A DNA stretch of 64,000 bases from Corylus avellana (GCF_901000735.1 NC_081546.1:6329001-6393000), one strand, 5' to 3'; numbered from the stretch's first letter, positions 33,627-45,765 are shown. The notes: a model not told the origin generated them from the sequence alone. Numbers and translations: made by a program.

Positions 33627-34617
33627 TGTTGGGTTTTGAATTGCCAAATTCAATGACAAAATACATTCATCTGCAATCCCGTCAGCAGTGCATACACGAG
33701 GTGTTGTGTCAAGAGAAGACCTATAAGATGTGGTTAAGCGTAACCAATCATAATAGAAGACCTATATGATATGGTTAAGTTTAATCAAATCAGAATTCTT
33801 TAATTAGAGTTAAAATAGGATTTGATTAAATTTCGTATCCTGCACATGTATCAGTATTCGGACCATAACTTTCGGCTCAAGAATCGGATTGAGGTGAAAC
33901 CAGCGGAATTGGAAAGCTAACACAAAATTATACAAATCTTTGTGAAATAAGATTTTCAAAATTCGAAATTTAGCTATGCCAAAATCGTCTCGCAAGATAA
34001 GGAAGAAAATTTGGATGAATCCTATTCCAACTAGAACTAGTTTTTCTTCTCATTTCAACTAGTACTAGGTTTTCTTGTAGTCTATATATAGAGACCTATT
34101 ATGCACGAAATTGTAAGGAATTCCACATAAGAATTCCATGTGCTAAGAGAGCGTTTAAGATATTGAGTGTTAGGGTTAGTCTCTCTTAGAGTTAAAGGTT
34201 GTGTCTTAATCACAGATCATATACAACTGAAGTCTACCGGAGTTCCGGTAAAGGAGATCAAGTAGAAGGATTGTGCCAGATGTTCTAGAAAGGGCTATTG
34301 CGGTAGAAGTCAAGTGGGTCGCTTGTCTTATGTAAGGAAGTGTCAATTGCAAAGGTTTTGTAAGTGTGAACTTCTTGTAATCCTTATTCTTTTATAGTTG
34401 ATTGATTTCTTGGGTTTGACTACCCCGGAGAGGTTTTACATTTTAGAGAGTTCTCTAAATGGTTTCCTCTTCGTAACCAAAATATTTGTGTCTCTGTGAT
34501 CTATTGTTCTACATATTTTGGTTGTATGATTGTTTAATTTTTAATTCTGCGTATTATTTGCATACACCTATTCAACCCCCTTATTGATGTCGTTTAGAGT
34601 CGTATTTAGAATTTTCA
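33627..34617 (+). repeat. 3' LTR of the gag-only element
   Basis: 991 bp; differs from the 5' LTR mainly by substitutions plus a small insertion near the end (gtttagagtc). Confidence 0.9.
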
Positions 34618-34622
34618 CCATG

Positions 34623-36839
34623 CATGCACTTTGGTTGCTTTACAATATTACAATTGATACCTTCAAATAATATAATGTCTATTCTCTCCACAAGTCTTGG
34701 CGAATGGAAAATTGTTGTTTCCCATCATATGGATCACGACGCTCCTACTTCCTTTTGTTTCATCTCTTGCGCAACTTTGCCACTTCTCTGTCTTATTTAT
34801 ATCTCTTTATTTTTGTCGGCTGAAATATTGGCCATTTTGTCTACCCTTTAGGCTCTAAAATGTTTTTCGGAGTTTAAAGGTGGCAGATGAACTCCGGCTG
34901 CTGGCTAGCTCCAGTGGCGACGGAAAATGAAATGCAAGGGAGGGTGTGTGCAAGAAGGAAGTAGGGTACTATAGGTTGAGAATAGGAAGCTCAAACTCAA
35001 AAAATTAGTTTATAAAAATAAAAAATATAAACAATTTGACGCAGCTTAAAAAAGGTTGTCTTGGTAAACTGAAAATGTTTTCGGTTTGATCAAGATTTTC
35101 GTTTATACCAAATATTGAAGAAAAAAAAAAACTCAAGTTCAAAAAAAGGTTTTACATTGAAACCACCCCAGTGGGTTTGGGGGTGGTTTTGGCCACCCCC
35201 TTGGGCTCCTTGGGGGTGGCTGATTCACCCCCATCCAGCCGTGGGGCTGGCTCGCCACCCTCAAACTGGCAAGATGGGGTGACTTGGCCGCCCCCATGGC
35301 CAAAGGGATTGGTCAAAACCATCCCCAGTGGGTTTGGGGGTGGTTTCGGCCACCCTTTGGGCCCCTTGAAGGTGGACCAACCACCTAAACCCCCAAACTA
35401 GCTAGATGGAGGTGGCCTGGCCAAAGGAGGTGGCCAGCCAACCCCCAAATGGCCAAGGGGTGGCTATGGCCAACCCTCAATTTTTTTTTTCTTTTTTTTT
35501 TTTTTGAAAAAATATAATTTTTTAATCTTTTTAATTTTTTTTAAAAAAAATTAATTATTTGACAAGTGGTGAGTTTTTTATTGGAGCTGATATGGCGTTC
35601 CGTTAAGTTTTGGACGGAATTTTAATAGAAGTACTATCTCCGTCTTTATGAAAACCATAAGTACCTCCTGTGATAAAAATGAAACTATAAAGAGGAAAAA
35701 ATAAAGTGTTTAAACCCTATGGGGCAAAAGAGTATTTAACCCTTTTATTTAATACCTTTATTTTGTTTTGTAGCATTAATTAATTGTCTAATGTTGTTAG
35801 TGTACGTTTTTCTCAATAGATTCCCTTGCTATTATTGATTTATGAATCACTCTCGTGATCACATTGATTGCAGTGGTGGTTTTGCATTGACCATAACGGT
35901 TGGGAGATAGGGTTATTAATTTACCTGTCAGTTACTCCTATACTCCGGATCCTTCGCCTATTTGCCATTTCCAGTGCCAGATTATCAACTCTATAAATAG
36001 GTATCGATTATCAAACCTAAGGTACGCAATATATTCGGATTCTTAAGGATCATAAACAAAGGAAGGATCTAATTTAGGCATTAGAGGGAGACCCGCCGGC
36101 ACCCCGCCAACGAGTTCTTTTAATTGGCTATTGTTTTGTAGGAATTAAAGGAGCGCAAAGAACAAAGGAATAGAAGATCAAAGGCACCTCAAAGACTACG
36201 AAGAATGTGCAGACCTCACCAATCGGAGATTGTTAGACCAAAAAATGCTCTAACAAATATGCCAATTTTTCACTTTTAAGTACAGAAACATAGCATTATG
36301 ATATAATAACTCAAATTGTTCTTATCCAATTTGTAGATTATCTATCATGTTTGACACATATATGTTTTTTTGTGGATATATAATTTGTAAACACCTACGC
36401 ATGTGGCAGGTTATAGAGTTTTTTATTGGTGTTTTTGATAAGGGATATGGCGATTTTTTAGTCTACGATGCTGTACATTAATAGTTTTTTTCCTATGTTT
36501 AATGGACATTGTTTATGTGCTTAATTGATGGTTGTCATTGGCTTTAGAGGTTTTATTGGAGCAAAAAAAAAGAAAGTATATAGCGAAGACAACTGTTTTC
36601 TATTATATTAGTATTTTTCATTTTCTGTTTGTTTGTCTTTATATTTTGTGGTCATGTTCTTATGTTTTCGATTTTTGTCATTATCTTCTATTCTAATTTA
36701 TATATTTTGTTTAATTCTAATTGCTTAATTTTCCTTTTTTGTAAATTTTATAATGAATTCAGGGAAACAATGGTGAGAGAGTTTTATATTGTTGTCTTTG
36801 ATATGAGGTATGACGATTTTTTAGTTTACACTATTGTTC

Positions 36840-36840
<1 letters not shown>
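34623..36840. other. Intergenic: end of WAK block, GC-rich repeat, AT-rich DNA
   Basis: To about 34770 the interrupted WAK block continues (tttggttgctttacaatatt). About 34860-35080 resembles other block segments. About 35160-35480 is the GC-rich repeat. About 35480-35760 looks transposon-derived (ggcgttccgttaagttttgg). About 35760-36840 is AT-rich with no gene seen. Confidence 0.4.
35160..35480. repeat. GC-rich dispersed repeat (ggggtggcc / ggccacccc family), longest copy
   Basis: Several rounds of ggggtggttttggccacccc-like inverted units in tandem, with a phrase ccagtgggtttgggggtggt occurring twice (about 35166 and 35325). Its GC content makes open frames on several strands; I do not regard them as genes. 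Confidence 0.65.

Positions 36841-36841
<1 letters not shown>

Positions 36842-36890
<49 letters not shown>
36842..36890. repeat. (TA)n microsatellite
   Basis: About 24 uninterrupted TA units. Confidence 0.95.
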
Positions 36891-36893
<3 letters not shown>

Positions 36894-37246
36894 TACTTGC
36901 TTAATTCATCAAGCACATTGCGGAGGAAAAAATAAAGCATAGAAAAAATAATTGATCAACGACATTGGCTTTTAGAGTTTTATAATAGATTGAGATTTTT
37001 ACCTTCAAAATTTTTATGAGGTTATATCTAAAAAAAAATTGGGTAGCCTAATAGTTAATATATATATATTGTTTACTTGCTTAATTCATCAAGCACATTT
37101 CGTAGGAAAAAATAAAGCATAGAAAAAATAATTGATCAACGACATTGGCTTTTAGAGTTTTATAGTAGATTAAGATTTTTACCTTCAAAATTTTTATGAG
37201 GTTATATAAAAAAAAAAATTTGGGTAGCCTAATAGTTAATATAACA
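36891..37246. repeat. Tandem duplication of a ~178-bp unit
   Basis: Two adjacent copies starting gtttacttgcttaattcatc (36891 and 37070), each ending with ggtagcctaatagttaatat. They differ at only a few positions. Confidence 0.9.
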
Positions 37247-37446
37247 AATATGATGTGTGTGATAAAGTGTTCTTTTGATAGTCATGAATATTTACAAGAC
37301 TCATTTAGGTACTTATAAGATTGTTAAAATTGGGCTTTTGCAGTGGGTATAGTTAAAAAGTTGTTTTTTATCAAAATAAAAAATAAAAGCTTTATGGTTG
37401 TTTTGAATGATTATATAGCCAAAAAATATTTATACTTCCTTTTGGG

Positions 37447-39641
37447 TGTTAAGAATATTATGTTAGGGTTATTTATTTTCTTATGTATTCTAGGTCTACT
37501 AGGTTTACCTTTCCTTAGTCTATTAGGTTACTTGCTTATCACTCATAGCCTCTCTATAAATAGAGGTCTATGTAGTCCTTCATATCAATTAATATCAGTA
37601 CAATGTAATCTATTGTGTGCTTTCGCTCTCCCTATTATTCTTCCGTTTTTTCTATATCTCTCCATTATTCTATTATAGTATTAAAGCATTCTAATATGGT
37701 ATCAGAGCATATTTAACATAGTATCAGAGCCACTTTTCTATTATCTTCAATAAACGTCTTTCCTTTGACGAATTTCAGACTCATCGCCCTACATCAAGCG
37801 CCACCAAAATCTTTGCTACCCATAGTCTCAAAATCGTGCTAGCCTATAGATCTGGAATTGCCATCGGCCTTCCGATGCGCCACCATGCACCTCCACTAGT
37901 TTCTGCCTGCGCCGCCCTTGCCCTTGTAGGAGCTGCATGCTTCTATCGTCGCTGACAATTCAAACTTCGCCAAGTACAGATCCAAAGAGATCTAAAGCAT
38001 CCAGGCTTCCACACGCTCACACACGCCACCAGAAGGTTCTGTTCGTCAGCAAACGCGCCTCCGCTCGCGTCCCAAGAGCAGTTCACGCGCCGGCAAGAAT
38101 CTCCTAAGAATCTTTTCATTCCTTTACACGAAGACAAACAGCGCTGATCACCTCGGTAATAGTGCCAATCGATAGATCAGGGCCAGACGAGTCTAGAGCC
38201 ATCAAGCACAGCCTCATCGAAACTTTCACGCGCCCCCACGCGCCAATGGAAGTTGCTGCCGTTTTGCCCACGCGCCGTTGCAGCTCCTCTACGTGTAGCC
38301 ACGTCGGCCTGATCGGGAAGGTTGCCAGTCGACCTTACAAATCTAGCGCTGCCGGTTAGTTACCTGCCAAGAACGCTGCTATCAGACGCTGGATGCGCCC
38401 CCACGCACCGGTGGAAGCTTCTGCGCGTGGGTTTCATGCGCCTCCGGCCCTTCCGCGAGTGCATCACACGCGCCTGGTCTTCAACCTGCCACTTCAACCT
38501 TAGTCCATGTCAGCCCTAGGCCGTGTCATCCTGCGCCACATCAGCGCCTTTGCCATTTCATCAAATCTACCACGTCAGCACTTTGCTAGAGTTTCCTTTC
38601 CTGAGTTAACTTTTTTTACTTCCTCAATGTTGACTGTTGACCATTGACGTTGACCACTCGAAAAGTTGACCAGGTGTTTCCCACTCAATTTTTCGTCCTG
38701 ATTTCAAATTTGTGGTATATTTTTGCTTTTGGTATCTCTATATGACAGAAAACAAAATTCTTCTCCAGATTCAGGCATTTGTTTTATGCGGTTCAAGTCG
38801 GTTGATGCATTGTTCAATTCGGTTACAAAGCCTTTTTCTTTGGCGCAGTTCAATCCGGTTCGTTTTTCTTACGGTAGGCACTCTCGGGTCAGACCAATCT
38901 TTCCTCAGGTCCCTTTGAACTGGCCCACTTATGCCACCATCACCAGTCATTGCTGCCTCTCCTAGACATTGATCCATTACTAGTGAGAATTTTTTGGGTC
39001 AAACCTTTCAACGGTCCAAGGGTTTCAGGCATGATTAGCCTCTTCAACCGGCCCTTTTTCTCTCTACTTAGCTCAGCCGACCAAGCGAGACAGCTTTCTC
39101 TCCACTAGACCAGACGAGGCCAACTATTTCATTACTAGCATATGATTTTCAAGTCAAATTACCACCAATTGAACAAAGCTCCAGCTTAAATGCATAGCTC
39201 AATTCAAGTAGAATCCACCGGTCTTTAGCAACTTTTATGACGTTACTTCGACAACTCTTTCGGCACAAGCAGCTTTTTCGGCGACTTAAACTCTTTCTTT
39301 CCCTTTCTTTTACCCAAAGTCAAGCTTACACCTTAAGTTTGAGGGGGAATGTTAAGAATATTATGTTAGGGTTATTGATTTCCTTATGTATTCTAGGTCT
39401 ACTAGGTTTACCTTCCTTAGTCTATTAGGTTACTTACTTATCACTCATAGCCTCTCTATAAATAGATGTTTCTATAGTCCTCCATATCAGTTAGTATCAA
39501 TACAATGTAGTTCATTGTGTGCTTCCGGTCTCCCTATTATTCTTCCATTCTTCTATATCTCTCCATTATTCTATCATAGTATTAAAGCATTCTAACATGA
39601 TATCAGAGCTATTCTCACATGGTATTAGAGCATATTTAACA
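37447..39641 (+). mobile_element. Small non-coding LTR retrotransposon (LARD/TRIM-like)
   Basis: LTR-like repeats at 37447-37718 and 39350-39641, both starting TGTTAAGAATATTATGTTAG and ending atatttaaca. A PBS-like tagtatcagagcc follows the left one, and a gagggggaa polypurine tract precedes the right one. The 1.63-kb interior is GC-richer and has no gag or pol. No matching 5-bp target duplication is visible, so the pair may have recombined. The LTRs themselves contain a tggtatcagag-like stretch near their 3' ends. Confidence 0.75.
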
Positions 39642-40699
39642 GTTTTATACTACATCTATAGGTACAACTATTTAATACGTTTCAATTTATAAGAATTAAA
39701 CTTTATGAATTTCTAAATTTAATTCCTATAAATGATATGCAAGTTTATGCTCTTATTATTATTATTATTATTATTATTATTTATTTTTATTTTTTCTAAT
39801 TGAATAAGTAAAGGGTTATAAGAGAGGATCCTTCCCACTCCTGAATCCATGTTCTATCAAACGATAAGTTGCAAAAAAAGATGAGTTATATCAAACGAGG
39901 TTATGAACTGTAGTATTATTTATAATTTTAAATATTTATACAAATAATATTTATAATTAGATTCATCACTTATTTCACTGATTGTCTTATGTTTAAGATG
40001 ACCAGGATAAGTATTAGAATATTATCTTTAAGAATCATGTGTTATCTAGCCTAATGAATTTTGTTTCGATTTATCCATTACAACTGCTCTAACAACTGAT
40101 CGAGAATATATTATGAATATATAAAATTATAATTGAGATTGCAATGCATGTTAATTTAATGTGAATGTAACTTTTCTTTTCTTTTTTTTTGCTTCATTTT
40201 TTTTTAATTTATAATTTTTAGATTTCGTTCATCCATGTTAATGAAGATTTTGTTTATTTTATATTTATTAAAAAATGTTTTGTTTATTTTGCTATGTATT
40301 TTATTTCGAATGTTCAAAATTATATGAGCTTTATTTGTATTAGAATATAATAGGTCTTATATTTTACTTCATTTGAATGTTTTATGGGATTTTTTTTTTT
40401 TGTTCTTTTGTGTGATTTATTCAGATTTTCATGCATTTTTGGAAAAAAAAATTTCTTCTCTTCTTAAGAGCAAAAGAAGGAAAAAATTTATTTGATTGTT
40501 GTATATAAAAGGAACATAAACTCTTTTGAAACACTTAATACATAATGAAGCATTGAACTTGATGTGAGAGAATTTATTTGATTGGCTTAAATGTTGAGCG
40601 AATTGTTTTTGTTTATTTTGCTTTATATTTTTTTTTCCTTCTAAATGTTCAGAATTTATGAATTTTATATGTATTAAGATATAATAGGTATCACACCAT
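39642..40699. other. AT-rich intergenic DNA
   Basis: Contains an (ATT)n run at about 39755-39782 and several poly-T tracts. No gene or clear element seen. Confidence 0.5.
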
Positions 40700-40889
40700 G
40701 AGTTCTTTTTTTCTTTTTCTTTTTTTTGACGAATTTGACGATAACTTTCATTGAGAAAAATCAAGACAGAGCAAAAAGCTCTGTGGGTACAATCAAAAAC
40801 AGAGCATAAGAGCTCTATTGGTACTATCCACATAAAGCCACCATCTCATGGTTTACAATTAATTTGATGTTGGCAGGGATTACTCCTTC

Positions 40890-41375
40890 CTAAGTTCTCT
40901 CCTTAGCATAACTGAGAGCATCCTTTGCAAGTATATGTGCTGTGGTATTTGCCTCTCTGCAGATATGTGAACATTGCCATCGACATAACGCAAGGAGCTC
41001 CGCCCTTATATCCTCTATAAGCAGCCCCACTCTATTATTGTTGGGGGTTCTGGAATTCAGGGCATCACACACCACTTTTGCATCACCCTCCAGCCAAACT
41101 TTATGAAATCCCTTTTCCTTGCAGAGTTTGACCGCATAGAAGGTAGCCATTGCTTCAGCCACTGTAGGTACTACCGTACCCCTACTGTATAAACATTGTG
41201 CTACCCTCACCTTCCCTTCGTGATCTCGCACGACAATGCCCAGTCCAAAGCACCCTTTGGTAATATCCAACGCCGCATCACAATTGACTTTCACCCATCC
41301 CTTAAGAGGTTGTTTCCATACTTTGGTACCCTCCTTCTCTGTTTCATTAATTTGTAATCCCTCCAGTTGGTGCAT
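40890..41375 (-). pseudogene. LINE RNase H domain
   Basis: 161 codons with WVKVNCDAALD, a VVRDHEGKV strand, VAEAMATFYAVKL (catalytic Glu), WLEGDAKVVCDAL (catalytic Asp) and HICREANTTAHILAK. These are the D-E-D motifs of the RNase H found at the C terminus of plant LINE polyproteins. Open as a segment, but the upstream reverse transcriptase is broken. Confidence 0.88.
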
Positions 41376-42103
41376 TGATGATAAGTCTTCTATGGCTCAA
41401 CATCATCCGGGTGGGAAAAAACCCCTTCATGGATGAGCTTGTTCCTTCGAAACCAAATCTTACAAGCAATTGCCACAAAAAGTTTAAAATCAACCTTATT
41501 GCACCGCTGGAAAAAAATCTTCCGCTAGATGGAAAAACTCAGATTCCATGCAACCTTGCTTCTAAAAACTCTTTTTGCTAGCCTCCCACACATCCTTCGC
41601 AGAAGGACATTCCCATAAAATGTGGAAAAGGGTTACAGCTTCCAGATTGCAAACTGGACACCACAGCTCCTTAATAACCTTACGCTTGGCCAGATTCTCT
41701 CTTGTAGGGAGAAGATTTTGGCATCCCCTCCACATAAAATTTTTTCATGCATTTGGAACATTCATAGACCAAATTCCATTCCAAACCTTGCTATCAATTC
41801 CATTCCAAACCTTGCTATCTCTTCCAATCCGAACTTTCAGCCTTTGCTTGATTTTCTACCTCCTTTGCCAAGTGGTAGGCACTGCATACAAAAAATTCTC
41901 CCTTGGCAGTACCCCTCGATATTTGGATGTCCGGCTGATTTGTTAAGCTAATTGGTATGGATTGGATTGCCTGTATCTTTCTTCATTAAAAATCTACTTG
42001 AGAAGGCTTATATTCTACCATTGTAAGTCTTGCTCTAGTAACTCACTTACCCTAGCCTTCTCGTTCAAAACAGCTGTAGGAGATTGGATCTTGTACGTAG
42101 TCG

Positions 42104-42273
42104 TAGGGCTGTCAATTTTGACACGACCCTACAACCCGACACGAAATTAGTGGGTTTGGGTTTACATTAAACAGGTTTGGGTCATAAACGGGTCGACCCA
42201 TTTATGACCCGTTTATGAGTGTCTGGCGGGTCGTGTCACGGGTCGACCCGCCAGACCCGATTAACCTTTTTTC

Positions 42274-42312
<39 letters not shown>

Positions 42313-42941
42313 TTTTAGCCTACAAGAAAAACCAAAAAAGTGAAAAACGCATACTCTCCTCCAAATCCAGATCGACTTCCAGGCACCTCTAGAGTCCAGA
42401 CCCTCTTGCGAGAGTGAAGAGTCCAGACTCCAAATCCAGACTTCCAGAGTCCAGTCCCCGATCGGCCTCACTCCTCAATCCTCACGCAGCCACACCCACA
42501 CCACCGCCACGCCACTGCCGCTCCTCTTTCTTTCTCCAACCTTTTCCATTTTTCCTTTCTTTCTCCACTGCCGCTCTCTCTCTTGCCGCCCCATTTTCTT
42601 TCTCCAGCTCGCCGCTCTCTCTCTCCGCTCACTGCCGCTCTCCCCCTCTCTCTGCTGCGCTGTCGACATTGCACTGCCGCTCTCCCCCTCTCTTTGCTGT
42701 TTGGTTTTTTTTTTTTTATAGCAAAAGCAGTCCAGGCTCCCTCCGGCAAAGCAAAGCAACGGAGCTTTTGACAGGGGTCTCACGGGTCGTGCCGGGTGAC
42801 CCGTGAAAATACCCGTGTCGTGTCGTGTCGGAGGGTCTGACCCGTTTATTAAATGGGTCGTGTTTGGGTATTATGTAAACGGGTCGCGGGTACCCGCTGG
42901 TCATAAACGGGTCGACCTGCGGACCCGTTTTGCTAGCCCTA
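42104..42941. mobile_element. Non-autonomous hAT element nested in the LINE
   Basis: 838 bp flanked by a perfect 8-bp target duplication, cgtagtcg (42096-42103 and 42942-42949). Terminal inverted repeats TAGGGCTGTCAA / TAGGGCTAGCAA. The subterminal parts are full of gggtcg/cgaccc words (acgggtcgacc), and the centre holds a (TA)n tract and a C/T-rich stretch. No transposase. Both 8-bp TSD and TAGGG ends are typical of hAT. Confidence 0.9.
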
Positions 42942-43226
42942 CGTAGTCGGTATTGGTAACCCTTTGTCTCTCCAGATTCAAACATTATTCCCATTTCCAA
43001 TTCGCCATATCAAACCTTCCTTCACAAGATCCCCCTAATTAATTATACTCCGCCAAGCAAATAACGATTTATTACCCAAATTCGCCTCAAGTACCGTACA
43101 ATTCGAGTAATATTTTACTTTCATAATCCGAGCCACCAAACTGTCCCTGTTCTCCTATAATCTTTAATATTGCTTCGCAATCGAAGTTTTGTTGAAGCAG
43201 TGAAGATCTCTAAACCCCATCCCTCC

Positions 43227-44444
43227 TTATGCCTTTGGTGTTCCCAGTCTCTTCCAACTCATCCAATGAATTCGAGATTCATTTGATTGGTGTCCCCACC
43301 AAAACTTTTGCATCAGTGAATTGATTTCCAAACATAGGGTTTTTGGAAGCAAAAAAACGCTCATGCTGTATGTAGAAATGACTTGTATGGCCGCTTTAAG
43401 AAGAATTTCCTTGCCTGCATGGGACAAAAATTTGTGCTTCCAATCTTGTAGCCTTGACCAAACCCAATCCTTTATACTATGGAATGCGCTAATTCTTGAT
43501 TTTCCCACTAGAACAGGCAATCCCAAATACATATCGTACCGTTTGGAAGATGTGATCCCTGCTACTCTCAAAATTTGTTCTTACATTTCGTGGGTGTATT
43601 CCGGCTAAAGAAAATTCCAGTTTTCTCCTTATTCATTCTTTGCCCTGATGCTTGCTCATGTGTTTAAGATTCCTGATAACCGATCCCAATGATTCAAATC
43701 CGCCTTGCAAAATAAAAGGCTATCGTCTGCACAGAATAAGTGATTAATTCAAGGCCCGTATTTAGAAGTTGGAACATCCATTAGATCACCCTCATCATCT
43801 ACTCTTGTCAGTTGAGAACTCAGGGCTTCGGCACATAGAAGGAATAGGTAAGGGGAAATGGGATCCCCTTGCCGAATCCCCCGTGTAGACCAAATTTTAC
43901 CGTTAACCCATACAGAGTAGTTTGCAGTTCGGACACACATCATTATTAGCTTCACCCACTCCCTTGCAAACCTCATCTTGTACATAACCGCCTCCAAAAA
44001 ATTCCACTCTATCTTGTCATAGGCTTTGCTCATATCTAGCTTAATAGCCATGTATCTTTTCTTTCCGTACATGCATGCATGCATTGTGTGGAGGAATTCA
44101 TATGCCGCCAAAATGTTGTCTGTAATTAATCTCCCCAATATGAATGCTCTTTGATTCGGGGAAATAATTTCTGGCAATAGAACTTTCAACCTATTTGCAA
44201 GCACTTTGGAAATAATTTTGTAGAGAGCATTACAAAGGCTTATAGGTCTATAATCAGAAACACAAGCAGCAATTGTTTTCTTCGGTATAAGCGATATGTA
44301 AGTGAAATTCAAATCTGTATTATGAATACTAGAATTAAAAGTAGTAAAGATCGCTTGGCAAACCTCATCTCTTACAATAGGCCAATTCTCTTGGAAGAAT
44401 CTAACTGAATACCCATCCGGCCCTAGGGCCTTCACGGGGGACAT
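43227..44444 (-). pseudogene. LINE reverse transcriptase, broken
   Basis: The right part (43749-44444) has MSPVKALGPDGYSVRFFQ, SLIPKKTIAACVSDYRPISL, KLDMSKAYDKIEW and GIRQGDPISPYLFLLCAEAL, the RT motifs in order. A TGA at about 43757 interrupts just before HLFCADDSLLFC, which carries the catalytic pair of Asp. The left part (43227-43571) has YLGLPVLVGKSR and the HKFLSHAGKEILLKAA segment after the RT. The enzyme cannot be made as one protein. Confidence 0.88.
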
Positions 44445-45119
44445 CTGGAAAATAGCTTCCCGAATTTTGTCAGTAGTGAATGTCTAAGTGAGGTGCTTGT
44501 TTATTGCTTGAATAATTCGGCCTTCTACTCCTTGGAGGCAATGACTCATATCTCCTGTTGGTTCCAAAGAGAACATCTTGCTAAAATATTTTATGAAGGC
44601 TTGTTGGATCTCCTCCTGCTTGTCCCACGAACAGCCCATGCATCCGCAATCTTGTCTATCACATTTCTCCTTCTCCGTTCATTGGCACATGCGTGGTAGT
44701 ATTTTGTGTTCCTATCTCCATTCTTCAGCCACAATTCTTTTGATTTTTGCTGCCACCTTATATTTTCATGCTCTAACAACATATGGATGTCCTCTTTAAG
44801 GAGACCCACTTGTTGCCCATCATAATCGTCCTCTTCCCTTTGCAACAAAACCAACTGTTCAGTTTTCTTCTTTATCTCCAATTCGGCTGATTTTAGTGTG
44901 TTGTTATTCTAGAGGGTCAACTCCTCCTTACGAGCCTTCAATCTTTGGAACAAGAGCTGCCACCTACTCCCTTGAGAAGCCTACACCCGCCATACCTTTC
45001 TAATGATGGCTTTGCACTCCTTATGTAAAGCCCAATGAGCCTCATATTTAAAAGGACGTCTAATTCGCCGCCTTCCAGTTGGCCCATGCAAACTCCATAT
45101 GATTGGAGCATGATCAGAA

Positions 45120-45659
45120 CTAAGGTTTGCTTCCACAGACACTGATATATACCTTCGGATATTCTGCACACCACGAAGCATTGGCCACAACTCGATCAAG
45201 ACGTTCTTGCATGAATTCCGCATCTTCCCTTCCATTATTCCATGTAAATTTTGGCCCCTTGGCTCCTAGATCTGCTAGGCCGCAAAATTCTAAAGTATTT
45301 CTAAAAGCTTCCATCAAGCCCCTTGCGTGTACTGCCCCACCTTTTTTCTCATCAGCTTTAAGTATTTCATTAAAATCTCCAAAGCGTATCCACGGTTCCG
45401 GTGACAAAGAAGCTAGATGTCGCAGTAATCCCCACACCTCTTGCCTCTTATGCGCTTTCGGATGGCCGTAGAAGCCCGCCATCTTCCATGGGACACCACC
45501 GTGAACAGGCTTGATAGTGGCATTTATATGACGCCGGCTAAAATTCTGAATCTCCAGACCCACCTCCTCATTCCAAAGTAATGCAAGACCACTACTCGTC
45601 CCGACATAGTCCACGACAAACATATTGCAAAACCTCGTCTGAGATTTTATTCTCTCCAT
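45120..45659 (-). pseudogene. LINE endonuclease (EEP) domain, N-terminally broken
   Basis: Reads GLALLWNEEV, then MAGFYGHPKAHKRQEVW and WIRFGDFNEILKADEKKGG, the catalytic endonuclease/exonuclease/phosphatase motifs. The expected first motif lies further upstream (about 45700-45765: PRAVKDLC, KPNMVFLMETK) but is separated by an expanded poly-A run and preceded by a stop; a (TG)n tract at 45779-45799 follows, so the true 5' end is lost. Confidence 0.85.
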
Positions 45660-45765
45660 ATTTTTTTGGTTTTTTTTTTTTTTTTTGTTTCCATGAGGAA
45701 AACCATATTGGGCTTCTTGACCTTAATTATTTGGCACAGGTCTTTGACTGCCCGAGGCAATTAGT

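Larger units (their letters stand above)
30128..34617 (+). mobile_element. Complete gag-only LTR retrotransposon (TR-GAG/LARD type)
   Basis: LTRs at 30128-31108 and 33627-34617 (both TGTTGGGTTTTGAATTGCC...TTTTCA), differing at roughly two dozen positions by eye. Target duplication ccatg at 30123-30127 and 34618-34622. A primer-binding site tggtatcagag (31111) follows the left LTR and fits initiator-methionine tRNA; a polypurine tract aaagggggag precedes the right LTR. The 2.5-kb interior encodes only a Gag-like protein. There is no protease, integrase or reverse transcriptase, so it must rely on a related autonomous element. Insertion looks fairly recent. Confidence 0.93.
40700..45765 (-). 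mobile_element. Degenerate L1-type LINE, 5' truncated, with nested hAT insertion
   Basis: From right to left on the minus strand: apurinic-type endonuclease (GDFNE motif, ORF about 45120-45659, with an upstream part from about 45765 interrupted by a poly-A run), linker (KELWLKNGDRNTKYYHA, about 44720), reverse transcriptase (LGPDGYSVRFFQ..., 43749-44444, and FCADDS at about 43715-43745), zinc-binding zf-RVT segment (WCPVC...H...C, about 41590-41680), RNase H (40890-41375), then a 3' end with a T-rich tract at 40708-40728. The order is that of plant L1 elements with a terminal RNase H. Stops and frameshifts break it: a TGA precedes the FCADD motif. A hAT element interrupts it at 42104-42941. 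Dead copy. Confidence 0.9.

Noticed and set aside
35171..35401. 76-codon frame in the GC-rich repeat
   Set aside because: Repeat-derived, composed of Gly/Pro/Ser words from ggggtgg units.
37943..39595. Short frames in the interior of the second LTR element
   Set aside because: None matches gag or pol, several overlap on opposite strands, and some are in the LTRs.
42414..43000. Several Ser/Pro- or Arg/Glu-rich frames on both strands
   Set aside because: They lie inside the hAT element, in C/T-rich simple sequence; mirror frames on both strands are a composition effect.
40700..45765. Target-site duplication for the long LINE
   Set aside because: The sequence beside the T-rich end and that beyond about 45765 do not match by eye; the 5' end is decayed.
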